Positions 18,657-27,659 of a DNA stretch of 64,000 nucleotides are shown here, piece after piece. Under the pieces are notes generated by a model. The model saw nothing but the letters and a program-made list of their open reading frames with translations, was not told where the DNA came from and did not search any database. The DNA lies in assembly GCF_002155695.1 (NCBI RefSeq), contig NZ_MUYJ01000015.1:18520-82519 (forward strand), written 5' to 3'. Source of the stretch: Erythrobacter tepidarius. GTDB lineage: Bacteria > Pseudomonadota > Alphaproteobacteria > Sphingomonadales > Sphingomonadaceae. Made by a program: the position numbers and the translations under genes. The first letter of the stretch is position 1. Each line of letters starts with the position of its first letter.

Positions 18657-19634
18657 ATGGACAGCGAACAGGATAGCGGCACGGATAGCGTGCAGGACGT
18701 GGCTTATGCCGGTGCCGGCGCGCGGCTGCGGGCGGCGCGCGAGGCGCGGCGGATCGAACTCGCCCAGATTGCTCTCGAAACCCGCATTCCGCTGCGCCAC
18801 CTCGAGGCGATCGAGGCTGGCGACTTCGCCAGCCTGCCCTCGCGCACCTACGCCATCGGCTTCAGCCGCTCTTTCGCCAAGGCGGTGGGGCTGCATGAGG
18901 GGGCGATCATCGAAGCCGTGCGCGCCGAACTGGCCGATGGGCAGCGGCGCCACGCGACCGCGAATTCGGCGATGGAGCCGGGCGATCCGGCCAAGCTGCC
19001 CTCGGCCGGCCTTGCCTGGTTCGGGGCCTTTGCCGCGCTGGTGCTGGCGGTGGGGCTGATTGCCTTCTTCTCGACCCGCTTTGGCGCCGGCACCGGCCCT
19101 GCGCCGCTGACTGCGCCACCTGCGCCCGCGCCGCTCGCAACCGCCACGCCGCAGGCCGCCACTCCCGCCAGCGCCGAGCCGGTGGTGCTGACCGCGCTCG
19201 CCGACGTGTGGCTGCGGGTTTACGAGGAAGGCGGCGCGCCGTTAATCGAAAAGCAACTGGTGAAGGACGAAAGCTTCACCATCCCGGCCAGCGCCGCCAA
19301 TCCCCGCCTCAACACCGGGCGGCCCGATCTGCTGGCGATCACGGTCGGCGGCAAGCCGGTTCCGGCCTTGTCGGACAGGCCCATGCTGCTTTCGGGCGTG
19401 CCGGTTTCGGCCGCCGCCCTGCTCGCACGCGCTGCTCCTGCGCCCGGCGCTTCACCTGGTCCCGCGTCCGGAGCGGCGGTCACTCCGCGCGCGCCGGTCC
19501 GCCGCGACCTTCCGGCCACACCCGCTCCGGCCACGCGCGCAGCCGCCGCGCCCGCCGGGGTCGAGACGGTCCCTGAACCTGCCGCCGAAACCCCGCCAGC
19601 CGCCGCCGGCGCGAACGAGGCCCCGCAAGGCTGA
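18657..19634 (+). CDS. RodZ-like helix-turn-helix membrane protein
   Basis: A 325-residue protein with the RodZ layout: an N-terminal Cro/C1-type HTH (about 17-85: GARLRAAREARRIELAQIAL, then LRHLEAIEAGDFASLPSRTYA), one transmembrane helix (WFGAFAALVLAVGLIAFF, about 120-137), a proline/alanine-rich linker, and a DUF4115-type periplasmic domain (ALADVWLRVYEEGG, about 180-250). RodZ anchors MreB to the membrane and supports rod shape. The low-complexity C-terminal tail of about 70 residues is Pro/Ala-rich. The next gene encodes CpoB, so this may be an envelope-biogenesis cluster. Confidence 0.85.
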   Translation: MDSEQDSGTDSVQDVAYAGAGARLRAAREARRIELAQIALETRIPLRHLEAIEAGDFASLPSRTYAIGFSRSFAKAVGLHEGAIIEAVRAELADGQRRHATANSAMEPGDPAKLPSAGLAWFGAFAALVLAVGLIAFFSTRFGAGTGPAPLTAPPAPAPLATATPQAATPASAEPVVLTALADVWLRVYEEGGAPLIEKQLVKDESFTIPASAANPRLNTGRPDLLAITVGGKPVPALSDRPMLLSGVPVSAAALLARAAPAPGASPGPASGAAVTPRAPVRRDLPATPAPATRAAAAPAGVETVPEPAAETPPAAAGANEAPQG

Positions 19635-19804
19635 GGAGCGCTGCACTGCCCGCGGTGCGGGGTTTTCCGGTTGATTAGGGGTTTCTCACTCTCGACTTGA
19701 CGGCGCCAAGGATGCAGGAAAAGCGTCCGCTTTCGTCTGCCCCGTGCCAGAACGGGACGGCGATCAGCTTGCGTACCATGGCATCGTCAGGGAGCCCGCC
19801 GATC

Positions 19805-20839
19805 ATGATCACCACCCCCCCGATCCATCATCCCCGCACCATCGGCCTGCGAATCATGCGGATGATGCTTGCCGCCGCGGCGCTCGGCACGCTGCCGGTC
19901 GCCGCCGGCGCGCAGGACGCCGCCGGGCAGGAAGCGCGCTTGCGCAAGATCGAAGCCGAAGTGCGGGCGCTCCAGCGCAAGGTGTTCCCCGGCGGGGACG
20001 GGCGCTTCTTCGAACCGCAGATCGCCCCCGGCACCACTGCCCCGGCCAATGGCGGACAGGTGATGGGCGTGATCCCGCCCGCAACCACCGCGGTCAGCGA
20101 CATTCTGGTGCGCCTCGATGCGCTCGAAACCCAGCTTCAAAGCCTGACCGCGCGCTCGGAGGAGCAGGCCAACACCCTCGCCCAGCTCGAACGGCGCCTC
20201 GCCGCGCTCGAAGCCGCTGCAGCTCCGTCGGTGGCGGCACCGACGGTCGCCGCGGCCGCGCCTGCAACCACCGCGTCGCCCCCTGCGGCCCAGCCCGCGG
20301 CCCGTCCGGCCCCGCCCGCCACGCGCCCGGCGACGACCGCACCGGCCACCGCCGCTGCGACCACGCCCGCGCGCCCCGCGCCGGCCGCTGCCTCGCCCAG
20401 TGCCGAGCGGCTTGCCGCCGTGCAGGCGATCACCAAGCCGCAAACCGCCGATCCGGGGGATGACGAATATTCCTACGGCTTCCGCCTGTGGAATGCCGGG
20501 TTCTATCCCGAAGCGCGCCAGCAGCTCACCAGGTTCGTCGAGCAATATCCCAACCACGCGCGGATCAGCTACGGGCGCAACCTGCTCGGCCGCGCCTTCC
20601 TCGACGACAAGCTGCCCGAAGAGGCGGCGCGCTGGTTCCTCAAGAACTACCAGGCCGACAAGAACGGTGCGCGCGCGCCGGACAGCCTGCTCTATCTCGG
20701 CAAGGCGATGATCGCGCTGAAGGATACCAAGCGTGCCTGCATCGCGCTGGCCGAATTCGCCGAGACCTATCCGCTGATCGCATCGGGCCGGCTGGCGAGC
20801 GAATATCAGGCCGCCCGCGCCAGCGTGACGTGCAACTGA
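19805..20839 (+). CDS. cpoB: CpoB/YbgF-like tetratricopeptide protein of the Tol-Pal system
   Basis: A 344-residue exported protein with a signal segment (MRMMLAAAALGTLPVAAGAQ), an N-terminal coiled coil (about 45-70 and 105-145), an Ala/Pro/Thr-rich linker, and a C-terminal TPR domain starting EYSYGFRLWNAGFYPEARQQ. CpoB links the Tol system with peptidoglycan synthesis during constriction. The ATG at 19805 has a strong AGGGAG site ten bases upstream; starts at 19850 or 19856 would give a more usual short signal peptide and cannot be excluded. The tilS coding region overlaps its 3' end. tolB and pal are not in this window. Confidence 0.82.
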   Translation: MITTPPIHHPRTIGLRIMRMMLAAAALGTLPVAAGAQDAAGQEARLRKIEAEVRALQRKVFPGGDGRFFEPQIAPGTTAPANGGQVMGVIPPATTAVSDILVRLDALETQLQSLTARSEEQANTLAQLERRLAALEAAAAPSVAAPTVAAAAPATTASPPAAQPAARPAPPATRPATTAPATAAATTPARPAPAAASPSAERLAAVQAITKPQTADPGDDEYSYGFRLWNAGFYPEARQQLTRFVEQYPNHARISYGRNLLGRAFLDDKLPEEAARWFLKNYQADKNGARAPDSLLYLGKAMIALKDTKRACIALAEFAETYPLIASGRLASEYQAARASVTCN

Positions 20840-21828
20840 GCCAGCAGGCGCGCTTCGCCGCCAGTCTGGCGGCTTTGTGGCCGGAAGAGGACCGCACCGG
20901 TCCGCTCGGTCTTGCGGTCTCGGGCGGGCCGGACAGCCTTGCGCTGATGCTGCTCGCCCACGCTGCGCTGCCGGGAAGGATCGCGGTCGTGAGCATCGAC
21001 CATGGCCTGCGCCCCGAAGCGGCTGGCGAGGTCGCGCTGGTCGAGCGGCTGGCGGGCGAGCGCGGGATTCCCTTCACCGCGCTGAGCCTGACCCCGCAAC
21101 CCGGCAACCTCCAAGCCCAGGCGCGCGCCGGGCGCTATGCCGCCTTGGCGGGGTGGGCGCAGGCGCGCGGGCTGGGGGCGGTCGCCACCGCGCACCATGC
21201 CGATGATCAGGCCGAAACCCTGCTGATGCGCCTCAACCGTGGGAGCGGGCTGGCGGGCCTTGCCGGGGTGCGCGCGGTCTCGCGGATCGCGGGCAGCCAG
21301 GTGCCGCTGCTGCGCCCGCTGCTCTCCTGGCGCAAGGCCGAGCTTGAGGCGCTGGTCGCCGCCGCCGGGATTGTCGCCGTGCGCGATCCTTCCAACGCGA
21401 ACCCCGATTTCGAGCGAGCCGCGATCCGCATGGCGCTGGCCGAGGCCGACTGGCTCGATCCCGCCCAGCTCGCCATCAGCGCCGCGCATATCGCCGAAGC
21501 TTGGCAGGCGATCCAGTGGTATGCCGAATGCGAATGGGAAGAGATGGTGGTGCGCGACGAGACCGCGCCGACCGGGCTGGGCTTTGCCTATTGCGCCAAT
21601 GGCCCGCGGGTGGTGGCGATCGAGACGATCATCCGGATCATCCGCGAACTCGGCGGCCACGCCACCCGCGCCGAGGCCGCACGCGCCTGGGACCGGCTGT
21701 GGCGCGGCGAAAACGCCTCGCTCGGCGGGGTGCTGGCGGTACCGGGGGTGGAGAAGGTCGAGAAGATCGGCGTGCCGATGCGCGTCTGGCGTTTCCGGCC
21801 TGAGCCGCCGCGCGGGAAGGCGAATTAG
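20830..21828 (+). CDS. tilS: tRNA(Ile)-lysidine synthetase
   Basis: TilS attaches lysine to C34 of tRNA-Ile2 (CAU anticodon) so that it reads AUA; it is essential in most bacteria. The 332-residue protein has the PP-loop ATP-binding motif LAVSGGPDS (28-36), then VSIDHGLRPEA and TAHHADDQAETLLMRLNRGSG. It consists of the N-terminal catalytic domain with a short C-terminal part, shorter than E. coli TilS. No ATG fits; the likely start is GTG at 20830, inside the last codons of cpoB (10-base overlap), suggesting translational coupling. ftsH, often the next gene in relatives, is absent. Confidence 0.9.
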   Translation: MQLSQQARFAASLAALWPEEDRTGPLGLAVSGGPDSLALMLLAHAALPGRIAVVSIDHGLRPEAAGEVALVERLAGERGIPFTALSLTPQPGNLQAQARAGRYAALAGWAQARGLGAVATAHHADDQAETLLMRLNRGSGLAGLAGVRAVSRIAGSQVPLLRPLLSWRKAELEALVAAAGIVAVRDPSNANPDFERAAIRMALAEADWLDPAQLAISAAHIAEAWQAIQWYAECEWEEMVVRDETAPTGLGFAYCANGPRVVAIETIIRIIRELGGHATRAEAARAWDRLWRGENASLGGVLAVPGVEKVEKIGVPMRVWRFRPEPPRGKAN

Positions 21829-21857
21829 CCTGTGCCGGCGCCACCCCGACGGGGGCG

Positions 21858-22742
21858 TTACAGCACCCTGTCGCCGACCCCGATCATCCGGCCGCGGGTG
21901 ATGATCACCTTGTCACCCCGGTCCGCCGCGGCGAACAGCTTGGCGGCGAATGCGTCCGGCACCCCGATGCAGCCGTGGCTGGCATAGCCATTCAGCACCG
22001 GCGAGCCGTGGATCGCGATCCCGTCCCAGGTCAGCCGCAGGGTGAAGGGCATCGGCGCGTTGCCGTATTTTTCCGAGACGTTGTTGCGTTCCTTGGTCAG
22101 GATCGGGAAGATGCCGGTTGGCGTGCGGTGCTTGCGGGTGCCGAGCAGGGCGACGGCGGTGCCGATCTCGTGTCCGTCGCGGAAGACGCTGATGACGCGC
22201 GCCTCCAGATCGACGGTGATGACAAGCTTGCCGCCGCGCGGTGCGGCGCTTTCGTCCCAGAACCAGTCGCCATAGCGGATCGTGCCCGCGATCGGCAGGA
22301 TCGACTTGATCACGAAAGGATCGGTGCTGGCGCGCGTGAGCGCGCTTGGAGCGGGGGCGGCTTGGTCGAGGGGTTCGGCCGGGATCATCCGCGCCGCCGG
22401 GCCGCGCGGGGCTTCGATGACGGGCGCGGCTGGGGGCGCGGTGTAGGTCACCGCGTCATCCCCGCTGAGCGCCGGCAGGCCGGCATAGGTCAGCGCCGGT
22501 TCGTCGCCTGTGCTCGGCGCGATCAGCGGGGCGCTATCGAGATCGGGATCGATCCGCTCGAGGGCCTGATCGGCGCGGGCGGCGACGCGCTGCGCGGCTT
22601 CGGCCGCCTCGTCAGCCGCCGGTTGGGCCAGCAGCGGCGCACAGGACGCAGCGAGCGCGACAAAGGCGATGGGAAGAACGAGCGAGCGGATCATGAGCAG
22701 GATTATGCCGCAGGCGGAAAAGGCTTTCCAGCGGTTAACCAT
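21858..22742 (-). CDS. L,D-transpeptidase (YkuD domain)
   Basis: An exported protein of up to 294 residues with an Ala/Pro-rich linker (about 55-140) and a C-terminal YkuD catalytic domain. The signature IAIHGSPVLNGYASHGCIGVP contains the active-site histidine and cysteine. Such enzymes make 3-3 peptidoglycan cross-links or attach proteins to the wall. ATG at 22742 has GAGGGA seven bases upstream, whereas ATG at 22694 (MIRSLVLPIAFVALAAS) gives a cleaner signal peptide but no ribosome site; I keep the first. It converges with tilS (29-base gap). Confidence 0.85.
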   Translation of the reverse strand: MVNRWKAFSACGIILLMIRSLVLPIAFVALAASCAPLLAQPAADEAAEAAQRVAARADQALERIDPDLDSAPLIAPSTGDEPALTYAGLPALSGDDAVTYTAPPAAPVIEAPRGPAARMIPAEPLDQAAPAPSALTRASTDPFVIKSILPIAGTIRYGDWFWDESAAPRGGKLVITVDLEARVISVFRDGHEIGTAVALLGTRKHRTPTGIFPILTKERNNVSEKYGNAPMPFTLRLTWDGIAIHGSPVLNGYASHGCIGVPDAFAAKLFAAADRGDKVIITRGRMIGVGDRVL

Positions 22743-23161
22743 CCGGCGTCCCTCGCGGGGACGATGGCGGGCGCGGGGTTAACGCTTTTTTGCGCCCTCA
22801 GGCGCCGGGCGCGGGCCGTCCGGCCCGCTTGGCTACGCGCCATAAGGCGCGGCGCGCGTTCGCGCTTGCGGCGCTGCGCGCCGGATCAGCGCGCCGGGTG
22901 CTCCCTTGCAGCAACGTCGCTTCGCTTTCCTACACGCGCGCTTGCAGCCTATCCTGCGAGTTGCCCGCTCTTTGCCATCGTCGTTATCTCACCGCCCTTG
23001 CGGCCCGCCCGCCGCCGCTTAGCCTTTGCGCGCGCGGAGAAATCTGTCCGTCCGGCTGCGGTTCGTTCTGAAAATGAGGTCAATTCAATGCAATAGGCCG
23101 GAAACACAAAGGTGACGCGGTGTCACCTTTGTCACCTTTGACATTTTCGCAAAGCCGGGCC
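22743..23161. other. Intergenic region without a supported gene
   Basis: About 420 bases between the divergent-facing ends of the L,D-transpeptidase start and rimO stop. Most of 22790-22990 is GCGC-rich, with short palindromes such as GGCGCGGCGCGCG. I see no credible coding sequence. The right end holds the rimO terminator. The octamer TTAACCAT (22735-22742), which equals a described CtrA half-site motif, overlaps the transpeptidase start region. Confidence 0.4.
23106..23132 (-). terminator. Rho-independent terminator of rimO
   Basis: A perfect 11-bp stem, ACAAAGGTGAC (23106-23116) and GTCACCTTTGT (23122-23132), with a GCGGT loop. On the minus strand it follows the rimO stop by about 30 bases and ends in a T-rich tail. 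A second GTCACCTTT at 23131-23139 could pair with the same left arm, giving two alternative hairpins. Confidence 0.75.
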
Positions 23162-24538
23162 TTATTTTTGTGCGATGACGCCGAAGAGGTCGTGCGCGTC
23201 GGCGTCCTCGATGCGGACCTTGACGATATCGCCCGGCGCGAGGCTTTCCGGCACGTTGCGCAGATGGACCGCGCCGTCGATCTCGGGCGCGTCGGCCTGG
23301 CTGCGGCCGGTCGCGCCGATATCGCCGTCCTCGTCGGGCGCGCCCACCTCGTCGATGATGACGGGGAGCGTGCGGCCCACTTTCGCCGCAAGCTTGGCGG
23401 CGCTGATCCGCTCGGTCACTTCCATGATCCGGGCGTAGCGTTCTTCCTTCACGTCTTCCGGCACGGGATCGGGCAGGGCGTTGGCCGCGGCGCCTTCGAC
23501 CGGCTCGAAGCGGAAGGCGCCGACGCGGTCAAGCTGGGCTTCCTCCAGCCAGTCGAGCAGGTAGCGGAAGTCCTCCTCGGTCTCGCCGGGGAAGCCGACC
23601 ACGAAGCTGGAGCGGATCGCGATATCGGGGCAGATTTCGCGCCAGGACTTGAGCCGTTCCAGCACCTTGGCCTCGTTGGCGGGCCGGCGCATCAGCTTGA
23701 GCACCTTGGGGCTGGCGTGCTGGAAGGGAATGTCGAGATAGGGGGTGAGCAGCCCCTCGGCCATCAGGGGCACGACCTGATCGACGTGCGGGTAGGGATA
23801 GACATAGTGCAGGCGCACCCACGGCGTCTGGCCTTGGGGCGTCTTCAGCCGGCCCAGCTCGCGGGCGAGGTCGGTCATGTGGGCGCGGACGGGGTGGCCT
23901 TTCCAGTCGCGGCTCTCGTGACGGATGTCGACCCCATAGGCGCTGGTGTCCTGCGAGATGATGAGCAGTTCCCTGGTGCCCGCCGCGACCAGCTTCTCTG
24001 CCTCGCGCAGCACGGCATCGACCCGGCGGCTGGCGAGCTTGCCGCGCAGCGACGGGATGATGCAGAAAGCGCAGGAGTGATTGCAGCCCTCGGAAATCTT
24101 GAGGTAGCTGTAATGCCTCGGGGTCAGCTTGATATCGGGCTGCGGGATGAGGTCCACGAACGGGCCTTGCGAGGGCGGAGCGTGGGTGTGGACCGCTTCG
24201 ACCACCTGTTCGTATTGGTGCGCGCCGGTGATCGCGAGCACCTGCGGATGCGCGGCGCGGATCGCATCGGCCTGCTCGCCCATGCACCCCGTCACGATCA
24301 CCCGGCCGTTTTCGGCGATCGCCTCGCCGATCGCGGCGAGGCTTTCCTCCTTGGCGGAATCGAGGAAGCCGCAGGTGTTGACCAACACCACGTCGGCCCC
24401 GGCATAGTCTTGGGCAAAGGCATAGCCATCGGCGCGCAGGCGGGTGAGGATGCGCTCGGAATCGACCAGCGCCTTGGGGCAGCCGAGGCTGACCATGCCG
24501 ATCTTCTTCTGGCCCGGGAGGATCGTGGGGGTATTCAT
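23162..24538 (-). CDS. rimO: Ribosomal protein S12 methylthiotransferase
   Basis: RimO is a radical-SAM enzyme that adds a methylthio group to an aspartate of ribosomal protein S12. The 458-residue protein shows the three domains: an N-terminal UPF0004 domain with cluster cysteines Cys20 ([12 protein letters not shown]), Cys56 ([14 protein letters not shown]) and Cys85 (VTGCMGEQ); the radical-SAM motif [15 protein letters not shown] (Cys152/156/159); and a C-terminal TRAM domain ([13 protein letters not shown] onward). The SLGCPK/LVDSE wording separates RimO from MiaB. It is transcribed alone and followed by a strong terminator. Confidence 0.96.
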   Translation of the reverse strand: MNTPTILPGQKKIGMVSLGCPKALVDSERILTRLRADGYAFAQDYAGADVVLVNTCGFLDSAKEESLAAIGEAIAENGRVIVTGCMGEQADAIRAAHPQVLAITGAHQYEQVVEAVHTHAPPSQGPFVDLIPQPDIKLTPRHYSYLKISEGCNHSCAFCIIPSLRGKLASRRVDAVLREAEKLVAAGTRELLIISQDTSAYGVDIRHESRDWKGHPVRAHMTDLARELGRLKTPQGQTPWVRLHYVYPYPHVDQVVPLMAEGLLTPYLDIPFQHASPKVLKLMRRPANEAKVLERLKSWREICPDIAIRSSFVVGFPGETEEDFRYLLDWLEEAQLDRVGAFRFEPVEGAAANALPDPVPEDVKEERYARIMEVTERISAAKLAAKVGRTLPVIIDEVGAPDEDGDIGATGRSQADAPEIDGAVHLRNVPESLAPGDIVKVRIEDADAHDLFGVIAQK

Positions 24539-24605
24539 CGCGGCGCGCCCCCTACACTGTGCGCGGCGCGAGCGCTAGGCTTGACGGCGAACTCACGGCA
24601 GGGGC

Positions 24606-24857
24606 ATGACGCAGGGCATGATCGCAAAGCTCTTCACCGACCACCCGCGGTCCATTGGCGAGACCTATGGCCAGCACGCGCGTACCGCCTTCAGCTTCGG
24701 CTGGCGCATGATCACCGGCGGGCTGGCGTGCATGGTCCATGCCGTGGTGCCGGGCCTGTTCGTCAAGACCGCGAGCCGCACCGTGGTGCAGCTCGATGCC
24801 GAAATGCGGGGCCGCAAGGCCACCCCGGCCGAGGAAGAATTCGCCTACGTGATCTAG
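24606..24857 (+). CDS. DUF6356 family protein
   Basis: An 83-residue protein matching the DUF6356 pattern: LFTDHPRSIGETYGQHARTAFSFGWRMI followed by a hydrophobic segment (ITGGLACMVHAVVPGLF, about 38-54) that may span or dip into the membrane. The family is found mainly in Alphaproteobacteria and has no known function. ATG at 24606 (MTQGMIAKLF) has GGCAGGGGC upstream; ATG at 24618 is an alternative. Confidence 0.75.
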   Translation: MTQGMIAKLFTDHPRSIGETYGQHARTAFSFGWRMITGGLACMVHAVVPGLFVKTASRTVVQLDAEMRGRKATPAEEEFAYVI

Positions 24858-24903
24858 GCGCGCGCTCTGTCCTACGCCTCCGGCTTGGGTTAAACGCGCA
24901 TAC

Positions 24904-25425
24904 ATGCGGATCACGATCACCAAGGGTGCCTCAGCCGACACCATCGCGATCGAGCGCGCCGACGGCTCGCGCGCGACTTTCGGTTTCCCGAAGAAGGGGC
25001 CCTACCCGCACGACGCCTACCACTTTTTCATCGAGCGCGAACTCGGCATGGCGGCGGGGTTCTGGGGTCTGGTCGCAGGTGGCATGGCGCCTGATGCAGT
25101 GCAGGCATTGACGCTCGCTGGCGGCCATGCCAGCGCCAAACGGGCGGAACGGCCCGACCCGGCAATCGTCGAACTGATCCAGGCCGAGCGCCTCGTCGAA
25201 TGTTTCGAGGCGGCGAGCTGGGGCGGCGGCGCGGATGACGCCAGCATCCTCGCCATGGCCGAACCCGGCTGGGCGGCCAGTCATGTCCTTCCGCCCGCGG
25301 GTGTAACAGAGAAATTGGGCGCCATCCGTGCAAGGCTCGACCCCTTCCTCGCCGAATGGAGGGCGCTGCCCGAAGGCGGGGCGCTGAACCTCGAATGGCC
25401 CGACAATCTGGAGACCCGCGCATGA
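24904..25425 (+). CDS. Conserved hypothetical protein
   Basis: A 173-residue soluble protein. The N-terminus reads MRITITKGASADTIAIERAD and continues to FPKKGPYPHDAYHFFIERELG, a region with conserved-looking His and aromatic residues; the rest is helical. I do not recognise a named family with certainty. Its ORF has the codon bias of the neighbours and its stop overlaps the next ATG by four bases, which supports real translation and coupling with the DUF1761 protein. Confidence 0.7.
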   Translation: MRITITKGASADTIAIERADGSRATFGFPKKGPYPHDAYHFFIERELGMAAGFWGLVAGGMAPDAVQALTLAGGHASAKRAERPDPAIVELIQAERLVECFEAASWGGGADDASILAMAEPGWAASHVLPPAGVTEKLGAIRARLDPFLAEWRALPEGGALNLEWPDNLETRA

Positions 25426-25823
25426 ATGACTTTGCCCTGTGGCCGGTGCTGGCGGGAACCGGAGCGTTCTTTGCCGTGGGCGCCCTATGGTATGGCCTGA
25501 TCTTCCCCAAGGCGTGGCAAGGCGCGGCCGGGCTGAGCGATGCGGACTTCGCGCGCGGCAACCGGGGGGTGATCTTCGGCCTGACATTCGCCTTCGAGAT
25601 GCTGATCGCGATGGTGTTGTGGCACCTCGTCGCCCGCACCGATCCGGCGCCTCACGTGGTGATGATGATGGCGACCGGCTTTGCCCTGGGGGTGATGATC
25701 CCGGCGGTGGGGATCAGCTATCTCTCCCTCAGGAAGAGCCTGATGCACTTCCTGATCGATGCCGGCCATTTCCTGTTCGGCATGGCGGCAATGGGCGCGG
25801 TGTTCGTCTGGTTCAGGCGCTAG
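25422..25823 (+). CDS. DUF1761 family membrane protein
   Basis: A 133-residue integral membrane protein with four predicted helices, beginning PVLAGTGAFFAVGALWYGLIFPKAWQ, where the GALWYG..F.K.W pattern is typical of DUF1761. Function unknown. The start ATG overlaps the preceding stop (ATGA at 25422), indicating coupling. Its 3' end overlaps the 3' end of the opposite-strand potassium-channel gene by 11 bases. Confidence 0.82.
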   Translation: MNDFALWPVLAGTGAFFAVGALWYGLIFPKAWQGAAGLSDADFARGNRGVIFGLTFAFEMLIAMVLWHLVARTDPAPHVVMMMATGFALGVMIPAVGISYLSLRKSLMHFLIDAGHFLFGMAAMGAVFVWFRR

Positions 25824-26895
25824 GCGCGGCGTCGTTCGTGGCGGTCGGGATGATTTCGACCACCACATCGCCCGGCTGGAGGGCCTTGCACCCGTCCTCC
25901 CAGAACCCGATCGCCTGGCCATTGCGATAGACCCTGAGGCCCTGTCCGCCGCTGGCCAGTTCGGTGATCGGCTTGCCGCATTCGGCCTCGGTGATGACCC
26001 GCTCGACCAGTTGCACCCGCCCACCGACACTGGCAAGGTCGGCGAGATAATCGGCGATGTGCGCGCCCTTCACGCTGCCTGCCAGCAGCAGGCCGGTGAA
26101 CCGCACGGGATTGATGACGTTGTTCGCACCCGCCTGCCGCGCCAGCAGTTCGTTGTCCTCGGCCCGGACTACCACGGTGATCGGCACCCTGGGGGCGAGA
26201 TGGCGGACCGTGAGCACGATCAGGATCGAGGTATCGTCGCGCCCGGCGCTGACCAGCACGCTCGACGCCTCGGCGATCCGCACCGCCTTGAGCGTTTCGT
26301 CACGCGTGGCATCGGCGGCCATGACGTTGACCCCGAGCTTTTCCGCCTCGGCGAGGCGATCATCCGACGGGTCGATCACCACGATGGTGCGCGGATCGAC
26401 CCCGCGCTCGATCAGCTCACCCACGCTCTGCGCGCCGGAAACGCCGTAGCCCAGCACCACCACATGGCCGGTGAGCTGTTCCTGGATGCGTGCCATGCGC
26501 CATTTCTCCCAGCTGCGCTTGATCACGAAATCATAGGCCGCGCCCACGAAGATGAACAGGATCGCGATCCGCACCGGGGTGACGATCACCGCTTCGATCA
26601 GCCGCGCACGGTCTGACACCGGGGCGATGTCGCCAAAGCCGGTGGTGGTGATGCTGATCATGGTGAAATAGACAACATCAAGGAAGCTGACGACGCCGTC
26701 ATGCCCATCCTTCAGCCCGGCGCGATCCCACCAGTGGATCAGGATCACCATCATGATCAAACCGAAGGCGAGGCCCATCCGGATACCCAGATCGCCCCAT
26801 ACGGGAATCTTGACGGCGCGGCGCAGCGGCTGGAACTGCTCGGCGAGCCGCGGCTTGCGGCGGAAGGGGTTGGCGGGGCCGCCGCGCCTGGCCAT
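25813..26895 (-). CDS. Two-helix K+ channel with RCK domains (TrkA-N/TrkA-C)
   Basis: A 360-residue potassium-channel subunit. A pore domain has one helix (LAFGLIMMVILIHWW), a re-entrant loop with selectivity filter TTTGFGD (residues 83-89), and a second helix (AILFIFVGAAYDF). A cytoplasmic TrkA-N (Rossmann) domain follows, with nucleotide motif LGYGVSGAQSVGE (148-160), then a TrkA-C domain (about 275-350). The filter TGFGD rather than TGYGD is seen in related prokaryotic channels. The start overlaps the surE stop by one base (TGATG), so serS, surE and this gene form one operon. Confidence 0.9.
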   Translation of the reverse strand: MARRGGPANPFRRKPRLAEQFQPLRRAVKIPVWGDLGIRMGLAFGLIMMVILIHWWDRAGLKDGHDGVVSFLDVVYFTMISITTTGFGDIAPVSDRARLIEAVIVTPVRIAILFIFVGAAYDFVIKRSWEKWRMARIQEQLTGHVVVLGYGVSGAQSVGELIERGVDPRTIVVIDPSDDRLAEAEKLGVNVMAADATRDETLKAVRIAEASSVLVSAGRDDTSILIVLTVRHLAPRVPITVVVRAEDNELLARQAGANNVINPVRFTGLLLAGSVKGAHIADYLADLASVGGRVQLVERVITEAECGKPITELASGGQGLRVYRNGQAIGFWEDGCKALQPGDVVVEIIPTATNDAAPSA

Positions 26896-27659
26896 CAGCC
26901 GCCGAACCGTTCGGCCAGGATGCCGATGGTCGAATAGTGGGTGAGATCGAGCTGCAAGGGCGTCACCGCGACAAAGCCGTCCTCGATCGCCTCCAGATCG
27001 GTGCCGTGATCGAGGGTGTGCTCGATCGGGTCGAGCCCGAACCAGTAATAGCGGTAGCCGCGCGGATCGCGGCCCTCGACGATGGTGCCGCGAGAATAGT
27101 CATGGAAGCCCTGCCGCACGACGCGGATGCCCTTGACCTGCTCGGCCGGCAATGCAGGGAAGTTGACATTGATCAGCGTACGCTCGGCCATCGGCGCGTC
27201 CAACAGCGGCGCAAGCACCTTGGCCCCCCATTCGCGCGCCGCGCCGAAGGGGACATCGTCGCCCATGCCTTCGCGGGCATAGACCTGACTGAAGGCGATT
27301 GCGCGGATGCCCGCCAGCGCGCCCTCGATCGCAGCCGAGACCGTGCCCGAATAGGTGATATCGTCGGCCAGATTCGCCCCGCGATTGACGCCCGAGAGGA
27401 TCAGGTCGGGGGGCTCGGGCATGACAGTGCGCAGCGCCATCATCACGCTGTCGGTTGGCGTGCCTGTGACGGCGAAGCGGCGTTCGCCCAGTTTCTGCAG
27501 CCGGACAGGGCGCGTCAGCGTGAGCGAGTGGCCCGCACCGGACTGCTCTTCGGATGGCGCACAGATCCAGATATCGTCGGAGAACTGGCGGGCGATATGC
27601 TCCATCACCTTGAGGCCCGGGGCGTGGACGCCATCGTCATTGGTCAGGAGGATGCGCAT
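26895..27659 (-). CDS. surE: 5'/3'-nucleotidase SurE
   Basis: SurE is a metal-dependent nucleoside monophosphate phosphatase involved in stationary-phase survival. The 254-residue protein has the N-terminal metal-binding motif [16 protein letters not shown] (Asp8-Asp9), the typical APSEEQSGAGHSLTL with another metal ligand region, and PDLILSGVNRGANLADDITYSGTV (Asn at the metal site). The start ATG shares one base with the serS stop (TGATG at 27657-27661), and its stop shares one base with the channel gene start. Such one-base overlaps suggest reinitiation by the same ribosome. Confidence 0.95.
   Translation of the reverse strand: MRILLTNDDGVHAPGLKVMEHIARQFSDDIWICAPSEEQSGAGHSLTLTRPVRLQKLGERRFAVTGTPTDSVMMALRTVMPEPPDLILSGVNRGANLADDITYSGTVSAAIEGALAGIRAIAFSQVYAREGMGDDVPFGAAREWGAKVLAPLLDAPMAERTLINVNFPALPAEQVKGIRVVRQGFHDYSRGTIVEGRDPRGYRYYWFGLDPIEHTLDHGTDLEAIEDGFVAVTPLQLDLTHYSTIGILAERFGG

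Noticed and set aside
16121..18682. A minus-strand open frame of 853 codons
   Set aside because: Antisense to ptsP; its translation is His/Arg/Asp-rich without any recognisable domain.
19080..19630. Alanine/proline-rich tracts in the RodZ-like, CpoB and SPOR proteins as repeats
   Set aside because: These are ordinary flexible linkers in exported proteins of GC-rich bacteria, not DNA repeats.
22790..23071. A plus-strand 93-codon frame in the gap before rimO
   Set aside because: No ribosome site, Arg/Ala/Cys-rich translation from a GCGC-rich stretch, no recognisable family.
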